Numbered from the stretch's first letter, positions 8,006 to 16,780 are shown. The stretch: DNA of 64,000 bases from DASQPR01 sp035713725 (GCA_035713725.1 DASTMZ010000137.1:1-64000), one strand, 5' to 3'. The notes: generated by a model from the letters alone, not told the origin. Translations and numbers: made by a program.

Positions 8006-8138
8006 CGTCAAGCTGCCCGGTGGCATCCGGTACGGCAAGCGCGGTGCCGCGGTGCCGCAATCGCTTGGCGATCACGACACCGCGGCCTGATCCTGCGTGG
8101 CGCCGGCCAGACGTGCGCCAGACGTGCGGCCGGAACTC

Positions 8139-9128
8139 TCAGTCGGCCAGCTCTGGGATCACCTTGGTGGCGAAGAGGTCGACGCTGCGGGGGTCGTACG
8201 CGGCGTCGACAAAGTAGCCGATCGCGTACGTCATGCCGATCTTGCGAAGATTCGCCAGCTCCTCGGCGATCTTCTCGGGCGTGCCGACCAGCGGGCCGGA
8301 TTCGAACGAGCTCACGTTCCGGTCGACGACGTCGGCGGGCAGCAACGGGCTGTAGTGCGCGCGGATCCACGCGAGCTTGTCCGCGACATCCTTGTCGGTC
8401 TCGCCGATCACGATGTTGAAGTCGGCCGATCGTGTGATCGCGTCGAAGTCCGTGCCGACGTCCTTGCAGTGCTGCGCCAGGATGTCGGACTTGCGCGTGA
8501 AGACCTCGGGCGTCGCGTCGAAGTTCGTGTAGCGCGCGTATTTCGCCGCGGTCCGCAGCGTCTTGCGCTCGCCACCGCCCGCGATCCACAACGGGATGCC
8601 ACCGTCCTGCAGCGGAAGCGGCCGCCCGATCGCTCCGTCGACCTGGTAGTGCTTGCCGGCCAAGGTGGCCGTGCCGGTCGTCCAGAGCTGGCGCATGATC
8701 TGTACGCCCTCGTCGAGCATCGCGAGGCGGTCGCCGGCGCCCGGGAACCCGTACCCGTAGGCCCGCCACTCGTGCTCGTACCAGCCGCCGCCAATGCCCA
8801 TCTCCACGCGGCCACCGGAGATCACGTCGATGGTGGCGGCCACCTTCGCGAGGTAGGCCGGATTGCGGTAGCCCATGCACGTACACATCTGGCCGAGGCG
8901 TACCCGTGTCGTGGCGGCGGCGAACGCGGCCATCAGCGACCACGCCTCGTGTGTCGCCTCGTCGGTCGGTCGCGGCACCGTGTGGAAGTGGTCGTAGACC
9001 CAGATCGACTCGAACGGGCCGGCATCCGCCGCCTGGGCGATCGCGCGCATTGCCGCCCACTGCTCGGCCGCCGGGATGCCGACCAGATCGAGGCGCCATC
9101 CTTGGGGAACGAAGAGTCCAAATCGCAT
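8139..9128 (-). CDS. LLM-class F420-dependent oxidoreductase
   Basis: Luciferase-like (TIM-barrel) oxidoreductase, 329 residues. Family features are MRFGLFVPQGW at the N-terminus, YDHFHTVPRP, the RVRLGQMCTCMGYRNPAYLAK strand-helix, SGGRVEMGIGGGWYEHEW, and the C-terminal GTPEKIAEELANLRKIGM. Members with these motifs in actinobacteria generally use coenzyme F420. It is divergent from an F420-type PPOX protein with only 24 bp between start codons, so the two probably act in the same F420 redox process. The substrate is not predictable. The start ATG at 9128 has AGGA seven bases upstream. Confidence 0.88.
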   Translation of the reverse strand: MRFGLFVPQGWRLDLVGIPAAEQWAAMRAIAQAADAGPFESIWVYDHFHTVPRPTDEATHEAWSLMAAFAAATTRVRLGQMCTCMGYRNPAYLAKVAATIDVISGGRVEMGIGGGWYEHEWRAYGYGFPGAGDRLAMLDEGVQIMRQLWTTGTATLAGKHYQVDGAIGRPLPLQDGGIPLWIAGGGERKTLRTAAKYARYTNFDATPEVFTRKSDILAQHCKDVGTDFDAITRSADFNIVIGETDKDVADKLAWIRAHYSPLLPADVVDRNVSSFESGPLVGTPEKIAEELANLRKIGMTYAIGYFVDAAYDPRSVDLFATKVIPELAD

Positions 9129-9152
9129 TGCTGCATCCTATTGTGATTAGCC

Positions 9153-9608
9153 GTGCGGATGGATATCGCGTGGTGCCGGGCCCGGTTCGCCGAAGCGCCG
9201 GTCGCTCGGCTCGCGACCGCTGACGAAGACGGGCGCCCGCATCTCGTACCCATCGTGTTCGTGCTTGTCGACGACGCCCTCTACTCCGCGATCGACGCGA
9301 AGCCGAAGTCGTCGGACGCGCGGGCCGGTCGGCTCAAGCGTCTCGACAACATCCGTGCGAACCGGGCGGTCAGCGTGCTGGTCGACGGCTACTCCGACGA
9401 CTGGCGGCAATTGTGGTGGGCACGGGCCGACGGGATGGCGCGTGTCTTGCACGCGAGCGATGAGGAAGCAGCCGGTCCGCTTCGTGCGTTGGCCGCGCGA
9501 TATCCGCAGTACGACGAGCCGCCGCCCGGCCCGGTCATCGCGATCGCGGTGCGTCGTTGGTCCGGCTGGGCGGCCGCCGCGGACTCAGGACGGATTGAGC
9601 CGCGGTAG
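9153..9608 (+). CDS. PPOX-class F420-dependent oxidoreductase
   Basis: Split beta-barrel flavin/deazaflavin enzyme of the pyridoxamine-oxidase-like type, 151 residues. The pattern FAEAPVARLATADEDGRPHLVPIVF is the standard start of the fold and KRLDNIRANRAVSVLVDGYSDDW matches the subgroup commonly annotated as F420-binding (TIGR03668-like). The GTG at 9153 and an ATG six bases later are both possible starts. It is divergent from the LLM oxidoreductase; with 24 bp between start codons, each promoter must overlap the other gene's 5' end or the transcripts must be leaderless. Confidence 0.85.
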   Translation: MRMDIAWCRARFAEAPVARLATADEDGRPHLVPIVFVLVDDALYSAIDAKPKSSDARAGRLKRLDNIRANRAVSVLVDGYSDDWRQLWWARADGMARVLHASDEEAAGPLRALAARYPQYDEPPPGPVIAIAVRRWSGWAAAADSGRIEPR

Positions 9609-9684
9609 TGAACCGACAAGCAACGGCCAGCGTCGGACCGTATGGTCGCCTATGTCACGTGATCAACCGGAGGGATCGATCCCG

Positions 9685-10014
9685 ATGATCTTTATCACCG
9701 CGAAGTTCCAGGTCCGTCCCGACGACGCGGACAACTGGCCAGAGATTGCCCGCGCGTTCACCGAAGCGACGCGCGCCGAACCGGGGTGTCTCTGGTTTGA
9801 CTGGTCGCGCAGTGTCGACGACCCGGCCGAATACGTTCTCGTGGAGGCGTTCCGCGACGGCGGCGCGGGTGCCGCACACGTGCAGTCCGAGCACTTCAAG
9901 ACAGCGCAGCGCACGCTGCCCAAACATCTGGCCGCCACGCCGCGGATCGTCAACTTCACGGTCCCGCAGGACGACTGGTCCGAGCTTGGCGAGCTGCGCG
10001 TCGAGGCCGACTAG
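9685..10014 (+). CDS. Antibiotic biosynthesis monooxygenase (ABM)-domain protein, putative quinol monooxygenase
   Basis: A 109-residue dimeric ferredoxin-like (ABM) protein. MIFITAKFQVRPDD opens the fold; EPGCLWFDWSRS, EYVLVEAFRD, HVQSEHFKTA and LAATPRIVNFTVP follow in family order, matching YgiN-like quinol monooxygenases, which act without a prosthetic group. The ATG at 9685 is preceded by GGAGGG; an upstream in-frame ATG at 9652 would add 11 residues with no homology. It follows the PPOX gene by 76 bp on the same strand and may share its transcript. Confidence 0.85.
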   Translation: MIFITAKFQVRPDDADNWPEIARAFTEATRAEPGCLWFDWSRSVDDPAEYVLVEAFRDGGAGAAHVQSEHFKTAQRTLPKHLAATPRIVNFTVPQDDWSELGELRVEAD

Positions 10015-10062
10015 CGCGTCGATGCCCGCTAGCAGACGACACCGGCGGGCGGAGGAGGCCGG

Positions 10063-10785
10063 CTAGCGGACGAGCTCGAACGCCGTTGCGCGTCGGCCGC
10101 CGAACCGCGGTGCGTTCATCTCGGAGATCCACTCGACAACCGCTCGCGCGTCGGCTGCGGGTACGTCGCCGAGCCCCTCGAGGTAGGCACGGTGCGCCTC
10201 AAGCGAGGCAACGGCCGCCTCGAACGTGTCGGTGATGTCCACCGCATGTGTCGCGTTGGCCGAGCCGCCGATCGCGACGTGCTTCACGCCGTTCCACGGT
10301 TCGAGGCCGGACGCCACGAGTTCCGGGAAGATCCACCGGTTGCCGGCGTCGCCGATCGCGTCCATGGCGGCGCGACCGGTGTTGCGGTGGTCCGGTGTGT
10401 TCCATCCGCCGCCCGGCCAGGTGTCCGCGTAGTTTCCGACGATGACGAGCTCTGGCTGATGCCGGCGGATCGCGGCGGCGATGTCCCGCCGCAGATTCAG
10501 TGAATATTCGATGACGCCGTCTGAATGGTCGAGGAACTCGACGACCGAGACGCCGACCTTCGTCGCGCCGTCGCGCTCTTCGGCCTCACGAAGCGGGCCG
10601 CACTCGGCCGGCGCGATGCCGTCGATGCCGGCCTCGCCACGTGTCACGAGGAGATACCGCACGTCCTTGCCGGCGCGCGTCCACACCGCGATCGCGCCGG
10701 CCGTGCCGTACTCCAGATCGTCGGGGTGTGCCGCGATGGCCAGTGCGCGCGTCCAGTCGAGAGGCATCGGCTCGAAGTCATCCAT
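10063..10785 (-). CDS. PIG-L family deacetylase
   Basis: Zinc-dependent N-acetylglucosamine-type deacetylase of the PIG-L/LmbE family, about 240 residues. It has the hallmark AHPDDLEYGT near residue 18 (metal ligands His and Asp) and NTPDHRNTG around residue 130 supplying the third ligand. Relatives include MshB (mycothiol synthesis) and tailoring deacetylases of natural products. The start is the ATG at 10785; the frame stays open upstream but that extension is not family-like. It is the last gene of the leftward GCS2/ATP-grasp cluster, 68 bp after the GCS2 gene, so it may remove an acyl protecting group from that pathway's product, though it could also be independent. Confidence 0.88.
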   Translation of the reverse strand: MDDFEPMPLDWTRALAIAAHPDDLEYGTAGAIAVWTRAGKDVRYLLVTRGEAGIDGIAPAECGPLREAEERDGATKVGVSVVEFLDHSDGVIEYSLNLRRDIAAAIRRHQPELVIVGNYADTWPGGGWNTPDHRNTGRAAMDAIGDAGNRWIFPELVASGLEPWNGVKHVAIGGSANATHAVDITDTFEAAVASLEAHRAYLEGLGDVPAADARAVVEWISEMNAPRFGGRRATAFELVR

Positions 10786-10853
10786 GGCATCACGGTAGCC
10801 CGGCGAACCCGGCTTGGCCGTCACCCGCGCCGTCAGAGCCAGCAGATCGACAG

Positions 10854-12398
10854 CTAGGTCTCCGACGGCCCGCGAGGTGTGGGTACCGGGCCGGGCAGCG
10901 GCCACTGGTGCACGGGTACGTTGCTGTGCATCCGCTCGCGATATTCGCGGAGCATGTCCCGCAATGCCGCGATCGGGCGGCCGCCGTTCGAGCCGGGCAG
11001 GCCGTTCGAGCCGGGCACCTCGGGATGAGCGTGACGGAGGGCGGCGACCTGCCACGCGGCGCCGTTGCATCCGGACACGCAGCGGCCCTCGATGATGCCG
11101 AGGAAGCGGTCACGGTCGGCGGGCGTCACGCCCCACGCATCGAGTCCGTCGGCCGCCATTGGCAGCAGACGGCGCAGCACGAGTTCGGTGACCGGCAGGG
11201 CGCCGAGACCCGGCCAGAACACCATCGCGTCGATGCCGCTTCGCGCGCCGCTGTGGAAGTTCTCTTCGGCCGCGTTGAACGACATCTGGGTCCAGATCGG
11301 CCGGTCATGCTCGGCCAGCGTACGGACCAGGCCGAAGTAGAACGCCGCGTTCGCGATCACGTCGGCGACCGTCGGCCCGGCCGGCAGGACTCGGTTCTCC
11401 ACGCGCAGATGCGGCCGACCGTCGACGACCGCGTAGATCGGGCGGTTCCATCGGTAGATGGTGCCGTTGTGCAACGTCAACTCCGGCAGCGACGGCGCGC
11501 GACCGCTCTCGAAAGCCTCGACCGGATCCTCGTCGTCGCAGATCGGCAGCAGCGCGGGGAAGTAGCTGACGTTCTCCTCGAACAGGTCGAAGATCGACGT
11601 GATCCAGCGCTCGCCGAACCATACGCGCGGACGTACCCCTTGTGCCTTGAGCTCGTCGGCCCGCGTGTCGGTGGCCTGCTCGAAGAGCGGAATCCGCGTC
11701 TCGCGCCACAGCTCGCGGCCGAACAGGAACGGCGCGTTCGCGCCGAGTGCGATCTGTACGCCGGCGATGGCCTGCGACGCGTTCCAGTAGGGCGCGAACT
11801 TCTCCGGCGCCACCTGTACGTGGAACTGCGCGCTCGTGCACGCCGCCTCCGGCGCGATGGAGTCGCAGATCAGCGCGAGCCGCTCCACGCCGTCGATCTG
11901 GATCGCCATGTCCTCGCCGCGCGCCGCGAAGATCTGGTCGTTGATGAGCGAGTAGCGCGGGTCGGCGGAGAGTGTCTCCTCGGTCAAGTGGTCGCTCGTC
12001 AGCGTCGCGAGAATGCCGATCATCACGAGGTGTGTGCCGATCGCGGCGGCCCGCTCCTCGGCGGCGTTCAGGCTGGCACGGATGCGCCGTTCGAATGCCG
12101 CGAGCCCGTCGCCGGCAAGCTCTCGTGGCGGGACGTTGATCTCGATGTTGAACTGTCCCAGCTCGGTCACGAAGTCGGGGTCGGCGATCTCCTGAAGCAC
12201 ATGGGCATTGCGCATCACCGGGTCGCCGGCGGAGTCGACGAGGTTGAACTCGATCTCGAGTCCGGTCATCGGCGTCTCGTGCTCGAACGTCGACTCGGCC
12301 AGCATTCGAGCGAGCACGTCGAGGTTGCTGCGCACCTTGTCGCGATATCGCGTGCGGTCCGCACGGCTGAACGTCTGCAGTTGGACGTGTCGACCCAT
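10854..12398 (-). CDS. GCS2-family carboxylate-amine ligase (glutamate-cysteine ligase-like)
   Basis: A 514-residue ATP-dependent ligase of the glutamate-cysteine ligase fold, joining a carboxylate (often glutamate) to an amine. Features are GLEIEFNLVD near residue 50 (the E.E metal motif), FNIEINVPPREL, the ACTSAQFHVQV strand and PHLRVENRVLPAGPT. The ATG at 12398 has GAAGGCAGG upstream; about 36 residues of open frame before it are not family-like. It is much longer than short YbdK proteins. It follows an ATP-grasp gene and two esterases on the same strand, a context in which such ligases make peptide-like metabolites rather than glutathione, which actinobacteria normally replace with mycothiol. 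The substrate is unknown. Confidence 0.85.
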   Translation of the reverse strand: MGRHVQLQTFSRADRTRYRDKVRSNLDVLARMLAESTFEHETPMTGLEIEFNLVDSAGDPVMRNAHVLQEIADPDFVTELGQFNIEINVPPRELAGDGLAAFERRIRASLNAAEERAAAIGTHLVMIGILATLTSDHLTEETLSADPRYSLINDQIFAARGEDMAIQIDGVERLALICDSIAPEAACTSAQFHVQVAPEKFAPYWNASQAIAGVQIALGANAPFLFGRELWRETRIPLFEQATDTRADELKAQGVRPRVWFGERWITSIFDLFEENVSYFPALLPICDDEDPVEAFESGRAPSLPELTLHNGTIYRWNRPIYAVVDGRPHLRVENRVLPAGPTVADVIANAAFYFGLVRTLAEHDRPIWTQMSFNAAEENFHSGARSGIDAMVFWPGLGALPVTELVLRRLLPMAADGLDAWGVTPADRDRFLGIIEGRCVSGCNGAAWQVAALRHAHPEVPGSNGLPGSNGGRPIAALRDMLREYRERMHSNVPVHQWPLPGPVPTPRGPSET

Positions 12399-12520
12399 GT
12401 CGGCCTGCCTTCGCCCGGCGGTGTGTCGCTGCCGCTTGCCCGGTCGCGCGGTCGGATCGTGGCGGTCGGACCACACGGATGTGTCGCTGCGTGCCGGTAC
12501 GGGCACGCGGTGGCATCAGG

Positions 12521-13777
12521 TTATTCGGGAATCGACGACGGCGCACCCACGCGCTCGGCCAGCCACACGCTGACCAACCCGCGAAAGTGCGCGACGAACC
12601 GGTCCTGCTCGTCGGCCGGATAGGTGGCTCGTACGGTGTCGACGAGCAGCGCGTCGAAGTCGGGCGAAGCGACCCAGTCGCGCACCATTTCGTCGACGTG
12701 CCCGAGTTTCGTGGCGCAGAACTCCGCATAGCGATCCGCGTCGAAGTAGTCGTCGGCAAGCTCTCGATAGGCCGCGAGCTTCTCGTGGTAGGACAAGTCG
12801 GCCCGATCCGCGATCTCGAAGTAGCGTGCGGAGTCCATGTCGAGACGCAGCCGGCGTCCGGTGACCACGCAATAGACGCTCCACCGCAGCAGCGCCGCCA
12901 TCGCCCACGGGAAGTAGTAGTGCAGCGAAGTGATCGCCACATCCGGGCAGGCGTTCGCGTAGTCGATGGGGTAGACCACGCCGTCCCGTACGAGCATCTC
13001 GCACGAGTTGAACTCCCACCGGAAAAACGCGTTGACGAGCCGGGAGATCGTGAGAACCTCGTCGCCCGTGGACGCGTCCAGGAACCCGTGCTCCACCGCG
13101 TAGCGGTCGTGCATCGGCAGATCGGGACGGAACTTCATGACCATCGTCTCTGGTCCGATGGACAGCGACCGGACGAACACGTCGTATTCCTCGACGGACT
13201 GCTGCAGGTGCATCAGGCGCTCGCCGGACGCGTCGTAGGCGCGATGCAGGTCGGTGCTGTCCTTGATCCGGGACACGCCCACCCACCCGCCACCGTCGGA
13301 GGGCTTCATGAACAGCGGGTACCCGAGCGGCTGCGCGATCTCGTCCAGGTCGAACGGGCGGTTGTAGCGAGCCGCCGTGTACGCGTACCGGGCGTTGTCC
13401 ACCGGATGCTTGAACGGGACGAGCACCGTCTCGGGTACGTTCAGCCCGAGCCGGATCATCGCGCAGTAGGCGGCGTGCTTCTCCATCGACTGGAATGTGA
13501 AGGGGCTGTTGAGCAGGTAGACGCCGTCCATCAGGGCGACCTTCTTGAGCCACTCACGCGGGTGGTAATACCAGTAGGCGAGACGGTCGATCACGAGCGC
13601 ATGGCGCGGCTGGTCCCGAAGGTTGAACGGCTCGATGGTGACGCGATCCGTACGCAGCCGATGCGTCGTACCGCCGGCGGTCACCGGTCCGAGCCTGGCA
13701 AGCAGCGTCTCGTACGCGCGTGGCCAGTCCTCCTCGGTGCCAAGTAGCAGCCCGATGATGTGTTCGGCCTCGGACAT
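12521..13777 (-). CDS. ATP-grasp domain ligase
   Basis: A 418-residue ATP-grasp enzyme, which activates a carboxylate as acyl phosphate for attack by an amine. An N-terminal pre-ATP-grasp domain of about 110 residues (TEEDWPRAYETLL, LVIDRLAYWYYHP) precedes the ATP-binding part with FMKPSDGGGW (Lys158), EEYDVFVRSLSIG and the metal-binding IDYANACPD (Asp272, Asn275). The tail is helical and charged. GGGAGGA stands before the ATG. It lies between the esterase and GCS2 genes of the leftward cluster (82 and 122 bp spacings). Two amide-forming ligases of different folds side by side suggest two successive peptide or amide bonds in one product. Confidence 0.85.
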   Translation of the reverse strand: MSEAEHIIGLLLGTEEDWPRAYETLLARLGPVTAGGTTHRLRTDRVTIEPFNLRDQPRHALVIDRLAYWYYHPREWLKKVALMDGVYLLNSPFTFQSMEKHAAYCAMIRLGLNVPETVLVPFKHPVDNARYAYTAARYNRPFDLDEIAQPLGYPLFMKPSDGGGWVGVSRIKDSTDLHRAYDASGERLMHLQQSVEEYDVFVRSLSIGPETMVMKFRPDLPMHDRYAVEHGFLDASTGDEVLTISRLVNAFFRWEFNSCEMLVRDGVVYPIDYANACPDVAITSLHYYFPWAMAALLRWSVYCVVTGRRLRLDMDSARYFEIADRADLSYHEKLAAYRELADDYFDADRYAEFCATKLGHVDEMVRDWVASPDFDALLVDTVRATYPADEQDRFVAHFRGLVSVWLAERVGAPSSIPE

Positions 13778-13859
13778 CCGTCCTCCCGGTGGTGAGCAAC
13801 GAGCGTCGGTGCTCGGGCTACTCGCGAACCCTGCCGGCCGCTGCCGCCTGCCCCGCCCG

Positions 13860-14603
13860 TCAACAGAAGCGTGGCAAGTGTTTGGCCAGTTGTGCCCGCC
13901 ACGACGGCCAGTCGTGTGGCGTGTCGGTGCCCCACAGGTCCAACTCGCACGAGATGCCCTTGTCGGTCAGCATCTTCGCCATCCGGCGCGTGGACTCCAG
14001 TGCTCCGGTGGTGTCCTCCCATTGGCCCTGACCGCACACCAGTAACACCGAGACCCGCTCGCGCAGCCAGTCGAGGTTGACGCCGTGCAGGTGGTCGACA
14101 TACCAGATGGGGTTGTTGAAGTAGAGCGCGTCGCCGCGCTCGCCCCAACCGCGCCAACTCGTCGGGTCGTAGTTGCCGGACAAGCAAATGGCGCGGGGGA
14201 ACAGGTCGGCGCGACGGAGGGCGAAGTTCAACGCGTGGAACGCCCCCATCGATGCGCCGAGCGTCGCGATCTCCGCTTCGCCACCGCAGTCCTCGACGAT
14301 CCACGGCACCACCTGATCGAGGACCCACGCCTCGTATCGGCCATGCTGCCGCGCGCGCTCCTCGAGCGGGATGTCGCTGGCCGACCACGACGCGGCGTCG
14401 TACGAGCCGACGCAGTAGAACCTCACCCGGCCGTCGTCAACCAGCGGTTGCACCGCGTCGATCATGCCGTTGCTGGCGAAGTCGCCCGCCTGCCCTTGCT
14501 CGGACGGAAAGACCAACACCGGCCGACCCCAGTGGCCGTATCTGATGACCTCGCCGACGTCCTCCGTGTCCGACGAGTACAGCAACTGGGTCCGCTGCTC
14601 CAT
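13860..14603 (-). CDS. Alpha/beta-hydrolase esterase (cluster esterase 1)
   Basis: A 247-residue alpha/beta-hydrolase-fold protein of the enterochelin esterase/mycolyltransferase-like type. The nucleophile elbow is GASMG (Ser118) and the early strand GRPVLVFPSEQGQAGDF gives the oxyanion region; a C-terminal TPHDWPSW holds a candidate catalytic histidine. No signal peptide is seen, so it acts in the cytoplasm. It starts 7 bp after the second esterase gene, with GGGGG before the ATG, and precedes the ATP-grasp gene by 82 bp. In this setting it could hydrolyse or transacylate an ester intermediate of the ligase pathway. Confidence 0.83.
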   Translation of the reverse strand: MEQRTQLLYSSDTEDVGEVIRYGHWGRPVLVFPSEQGQAGDFASNGMIDAVQPLVDDGRVRFYCVGSYDAASWSASDIPLEERARQHGRYEAWVLDQVVPWIVEDCGGEAEIATLGASMGAFHALNFALRRADLFPRAICLSGNYDPTSWRGWGERGDALYFNNPIWYVDHLHGVNLDWLRERVSVLLVCGQGQWEDTTGALESTRRMAKMLTDKGISCELDLWGTDTPHDWPSWRAQLAKHLPRFC

Positions 14604-14610
14604 GTGCCGA

Positions 14611-15780
14611 TCACCCCCTTTGGTCGCTGGCCCCGTCCGTCGAACTGCCGACGGACGCCGCGACCGTCCCCGCCGATCCCCGCACCGCTGTCTCATCCCA
14701 ACACTGGCCGGCGAGATCGGCGAGGTGTGGATGCCACGCGTCGCGCCATGCCGTGAAGTTGTGGGCGTCGGGCACCTCCACAAATCGCACCGGGTAGCCC
14801 GACCCGGCCAACGCCGCCGCCATTGCGCGGTTGTTCGCCAGGTTCTCCTCCGCCGCGCCACAGGTCAATACCGTGGGTACGGCCGGGCCAACGCTCGCCT
14901 TCCGGCGCACCGCGCCGACGAAGCGCACCACCCGGCGATACCGCGCGAATCCGGATTCCTGGGAGTCGAACCGATGCTGGAAGAAGCTGCCGCTTTGAAG
15001 GAACAGTCCGGCGAACGGTGTGTGCCCGTGCGCGTGCAGCAGTGCGAGCGCACCTAGGCTGGCGCCGAGCGCGACGATCGGCTGGTGGCCAACCTCGGCG
15101 CGCAGGCGTGGCAGTACGTCGTCGCGCAGCGTCCCGGCGTACGCCGGATTCGCGGAATACCAGTCGTTGCGCTCGATCGGACTGAGCAGCACGAGGTGAT
15201 GTGGCGCGACGCGGCCGGCCGCGATCATTGCCGCGCTGTAGTGGCCTAGGTGGGCGAGCCGGTCGTACTCGCCGCCGTCGTGCGCGAGCAAGATTCCGGA
15301 CACCGCCAAGTTGGTCGGCGACCAGACGCGGATCGGGACAGTGGCGCCCAGGGCGCGGGAAGCGACCGGTAGGTCGCGCCAAGCGCCCGGCGCAGCCGGC
15401 ATGTCGAGCCACTCGGGCGGCCGGTATCCGGGCAACTCGAGAACCGACTTGTCGCCGTAGGCGCTGTGCACGATCGTCGGGTTCGACGGGTCGCAGACGA
15501 TGTCGATCCGGCCGTCCGGATGGCGGAGCTCGAAGCGGTATTCGAGTCGACGTACGGCCACCGGCGGCAGTACGAACCGCCAGGCTCCGCCAACCGCGTC
15601 GTACGTGAAGTCGATCCGATCCGACGGCAGCCCGACGTCCTGGACGAGGCGGACGCCGACGAGTGCGTGCGTTTCGTCGGCGTAGCCCAGCTCGATCGGG
15701 TTCCGGGTCGGATCTGCCACTCCGGCACAGTAGCGAACCAATGTCGGATCGCGGCGCGCGTCACTTCCGGGGGTCGACAT
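14611..15780 (-). CDS. Enterochelin esterase-like hydrolase with N-terminal beta domain (cluster esterase 2)
   Basis: A protein of about 389 residues. The first ~120 residues form a beta-sandwich resembling the N-domain of Fes-type esterases (HALVGVRLVQDVG, RLEYRFELRHPDGR), followed by an alpha/beta hydrolase with the nucleophile elbow GASLG and the C-terminal DAHNFTAW holding the candidate histidine. The start is uncertain: ATG 15780 overlaps the upstream dehydrogenase by 20 bp, while a GTG at 15720 also fits. There is no signal peptide. It is followed after 7 bp by a second esterase, so the pair is probably co-translated and may act on the same ester substrate. Confidence 0.82.
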   Translation of the reverse strand: MSTPGSDARRDPTLVRYCAGVADPTRNPIELGYADETHALVGVRLVQDVGLPSDRIDFTYDAVGGAWRFVLPPVAVRRLEYRFELRHPDGRIDIVCDPSNPTIVHSAYGDKSVLELPGYRPPEWLDMPAAPGAWRDLPVASRALGATVPIRVWSPTNLAVSGILLAHDGGEYDRLAHLGHYSAAMIAAGRVAPHHLVLLSPIERNDWYSANPAYAGTLRDDVLPRLRAEVGHQPIVALGASLGALALLHAHGHTPFAGLFLQSGSFFQHRFDSQESGFARYRRVVRFVGAVRRKASVGPAVPTVLTCGAAEENLANNRAMAAALAGSGYPVRFVEVPDAHNFTAWRDAWHPHLADLAGQCWDETAVRGSAGTVAASVGSSTDGASDQRG

Positions 15781-16780
15781 GGATCTTGGGTGCGGCACTC
15801 CACTCGGGTCGGCGATGGCCGGCGAGAACGCTTGCTACCTCGTCGAGTCCGACCACCGCCGCGACCAGTGGACGTGGGTCGACGGTTCCGGCGGCGTACC
15901 GCGCAATGGTGTCGGCCAAGCCACCGGAAGCGCTGAGGATCCCGACGGCGGTGATGTCCCGCAGCACGATCGCGCGTGTGTCGACGAGGCTCGGCTCGCC
16001 GGCGAGCCCGATGTAGACAACCCGCCCGCCGGGCTCTACCAGGTCAACCGCGAGCGCCGGCAGCGCCGCGGCGTTCGACGCGTCAAGCACCGCGTCCCAG
16101 CGCAGCCGCGGCAGCGTATCGGCACGCCACGCGGCGTCGAACCCGATCAACCGAGCGAAGGCCAGCGACGGCTCGTCGCGTCCGAGCAGGTGCACCTCGA
16201 TGCCCGCTGCGCGGGCAAACTGCGCGGCGAGCAGCCCAATCGTGCCCGGCCCGAGCACGAGCAGCCGTTGCCCGGCGTCGAGCGCGGCGGCGCGCATCGC
16301 CCGAAGGGCGTTGCCGCCCGGCTCGACCAGCGCGCCATGGGTGGCGTCGAGCGAGTCCGGAAGCGCGTGCACCGCTGTCACCGGAACGGGCAACTGTTCC
16401 GCGAGCGCGCCGGGCCAACCGTGGCGGATCCCGACCTCGTGGCGGTCCGCGCACAAGTGGCCGCGGCCGGCCGCGCACCGGGCACACCGGCCGCAGCCGA
16501 GCATCGTGTCGCCGGTGACGCGACATCCGAGCCAGGCGCGATCGACGTCGACTCCGACCGACGACACCACGCCGGCCCATTCGTGCCCGATGCGGATCGG
16601 GTAGCTGGCCTCGCCGCTGTGCAAGTAGGCCATCTCGCCGGAGTAGAACTCCGCGTCCGTGCCGCAGACCCCGGCGCGTTCGACGTCGACGACAACCTCG
16701 CCGGGTCCCGGGTCCGGCGCGGGTACGTCGCGCACCTCCGCCTCGCCGGGACCGGTGATGACGAAAGCGCGCATGGTCAT
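15761..16780 (-). CDS. Zinc-dependent medium-chain dehydrogenase (sorbitol/threonine dehydrogenase type)
   Basis: MDR-superfamily alcohol dehydrogenase of about 339 residues. Catalytic zinc ligands are visible in AGVCGTDAEF and GHEWAG, the structural zinc site in GCGRCARCAAGRGHLC, and the NAD(P) Rossmann motif in LVLGPGTIGLLAAQ. It oxidises a polyol or secondary alcohol to a ketone in this family. I placed the start at the ATG at 16780 (MTMRAF); the ATG at 16774 is equally possible. It is the first gene of the leftward cluster, its end overlapping the esterase, and it is divergent from an IlvD/Edd dehydratase, a common sugar-acid catabolism pairing. It may feed either pathway. Confidence 0.88.
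   Translation of the reverse strand: MTMRAFVITGPGEAEVRDVPAPDPGPGEVVVDVERAGVCGTDAEFYSGEMAYLHSGEASYPIRIGHEWAGVVSSVGVDVDRAWLGCRVTGDTMLGCGRCARCAAGRGHLCADRHEVGIRHGWPGALAEQLPVPVTAVHALPDSLDATHGALVEPGGNALRAMRAAALDAGQRLLVLGPGTIGLLAAQFARAAGIEVHLLGRDEPSLAFARLIGFDAAWRADTLPRLRWDAVLDASNAAALPALAVDLVEPGGRVVYIGLAGEPSLVDTRAIVLRDITAVGILSASGGLADTIARYAAGTVDPRPLVAAVVGLDEVASVLAGHRRPEWSAAPKIHVDPRK

Noticed and set aside
8097..9146. 349-codon plus-strand frame opposite the LLM oxidoreductase
   Set aside because: Antisense shadow rich in Arg/Val/His; the minus-strand protein has clear family motifs.
10641..12623. 660-codon plus-strand frame over the GCS2 gene
   Set aside because: Antisense frame kept open by GC bias; no motifs, and it spans two real minus-strand genes.
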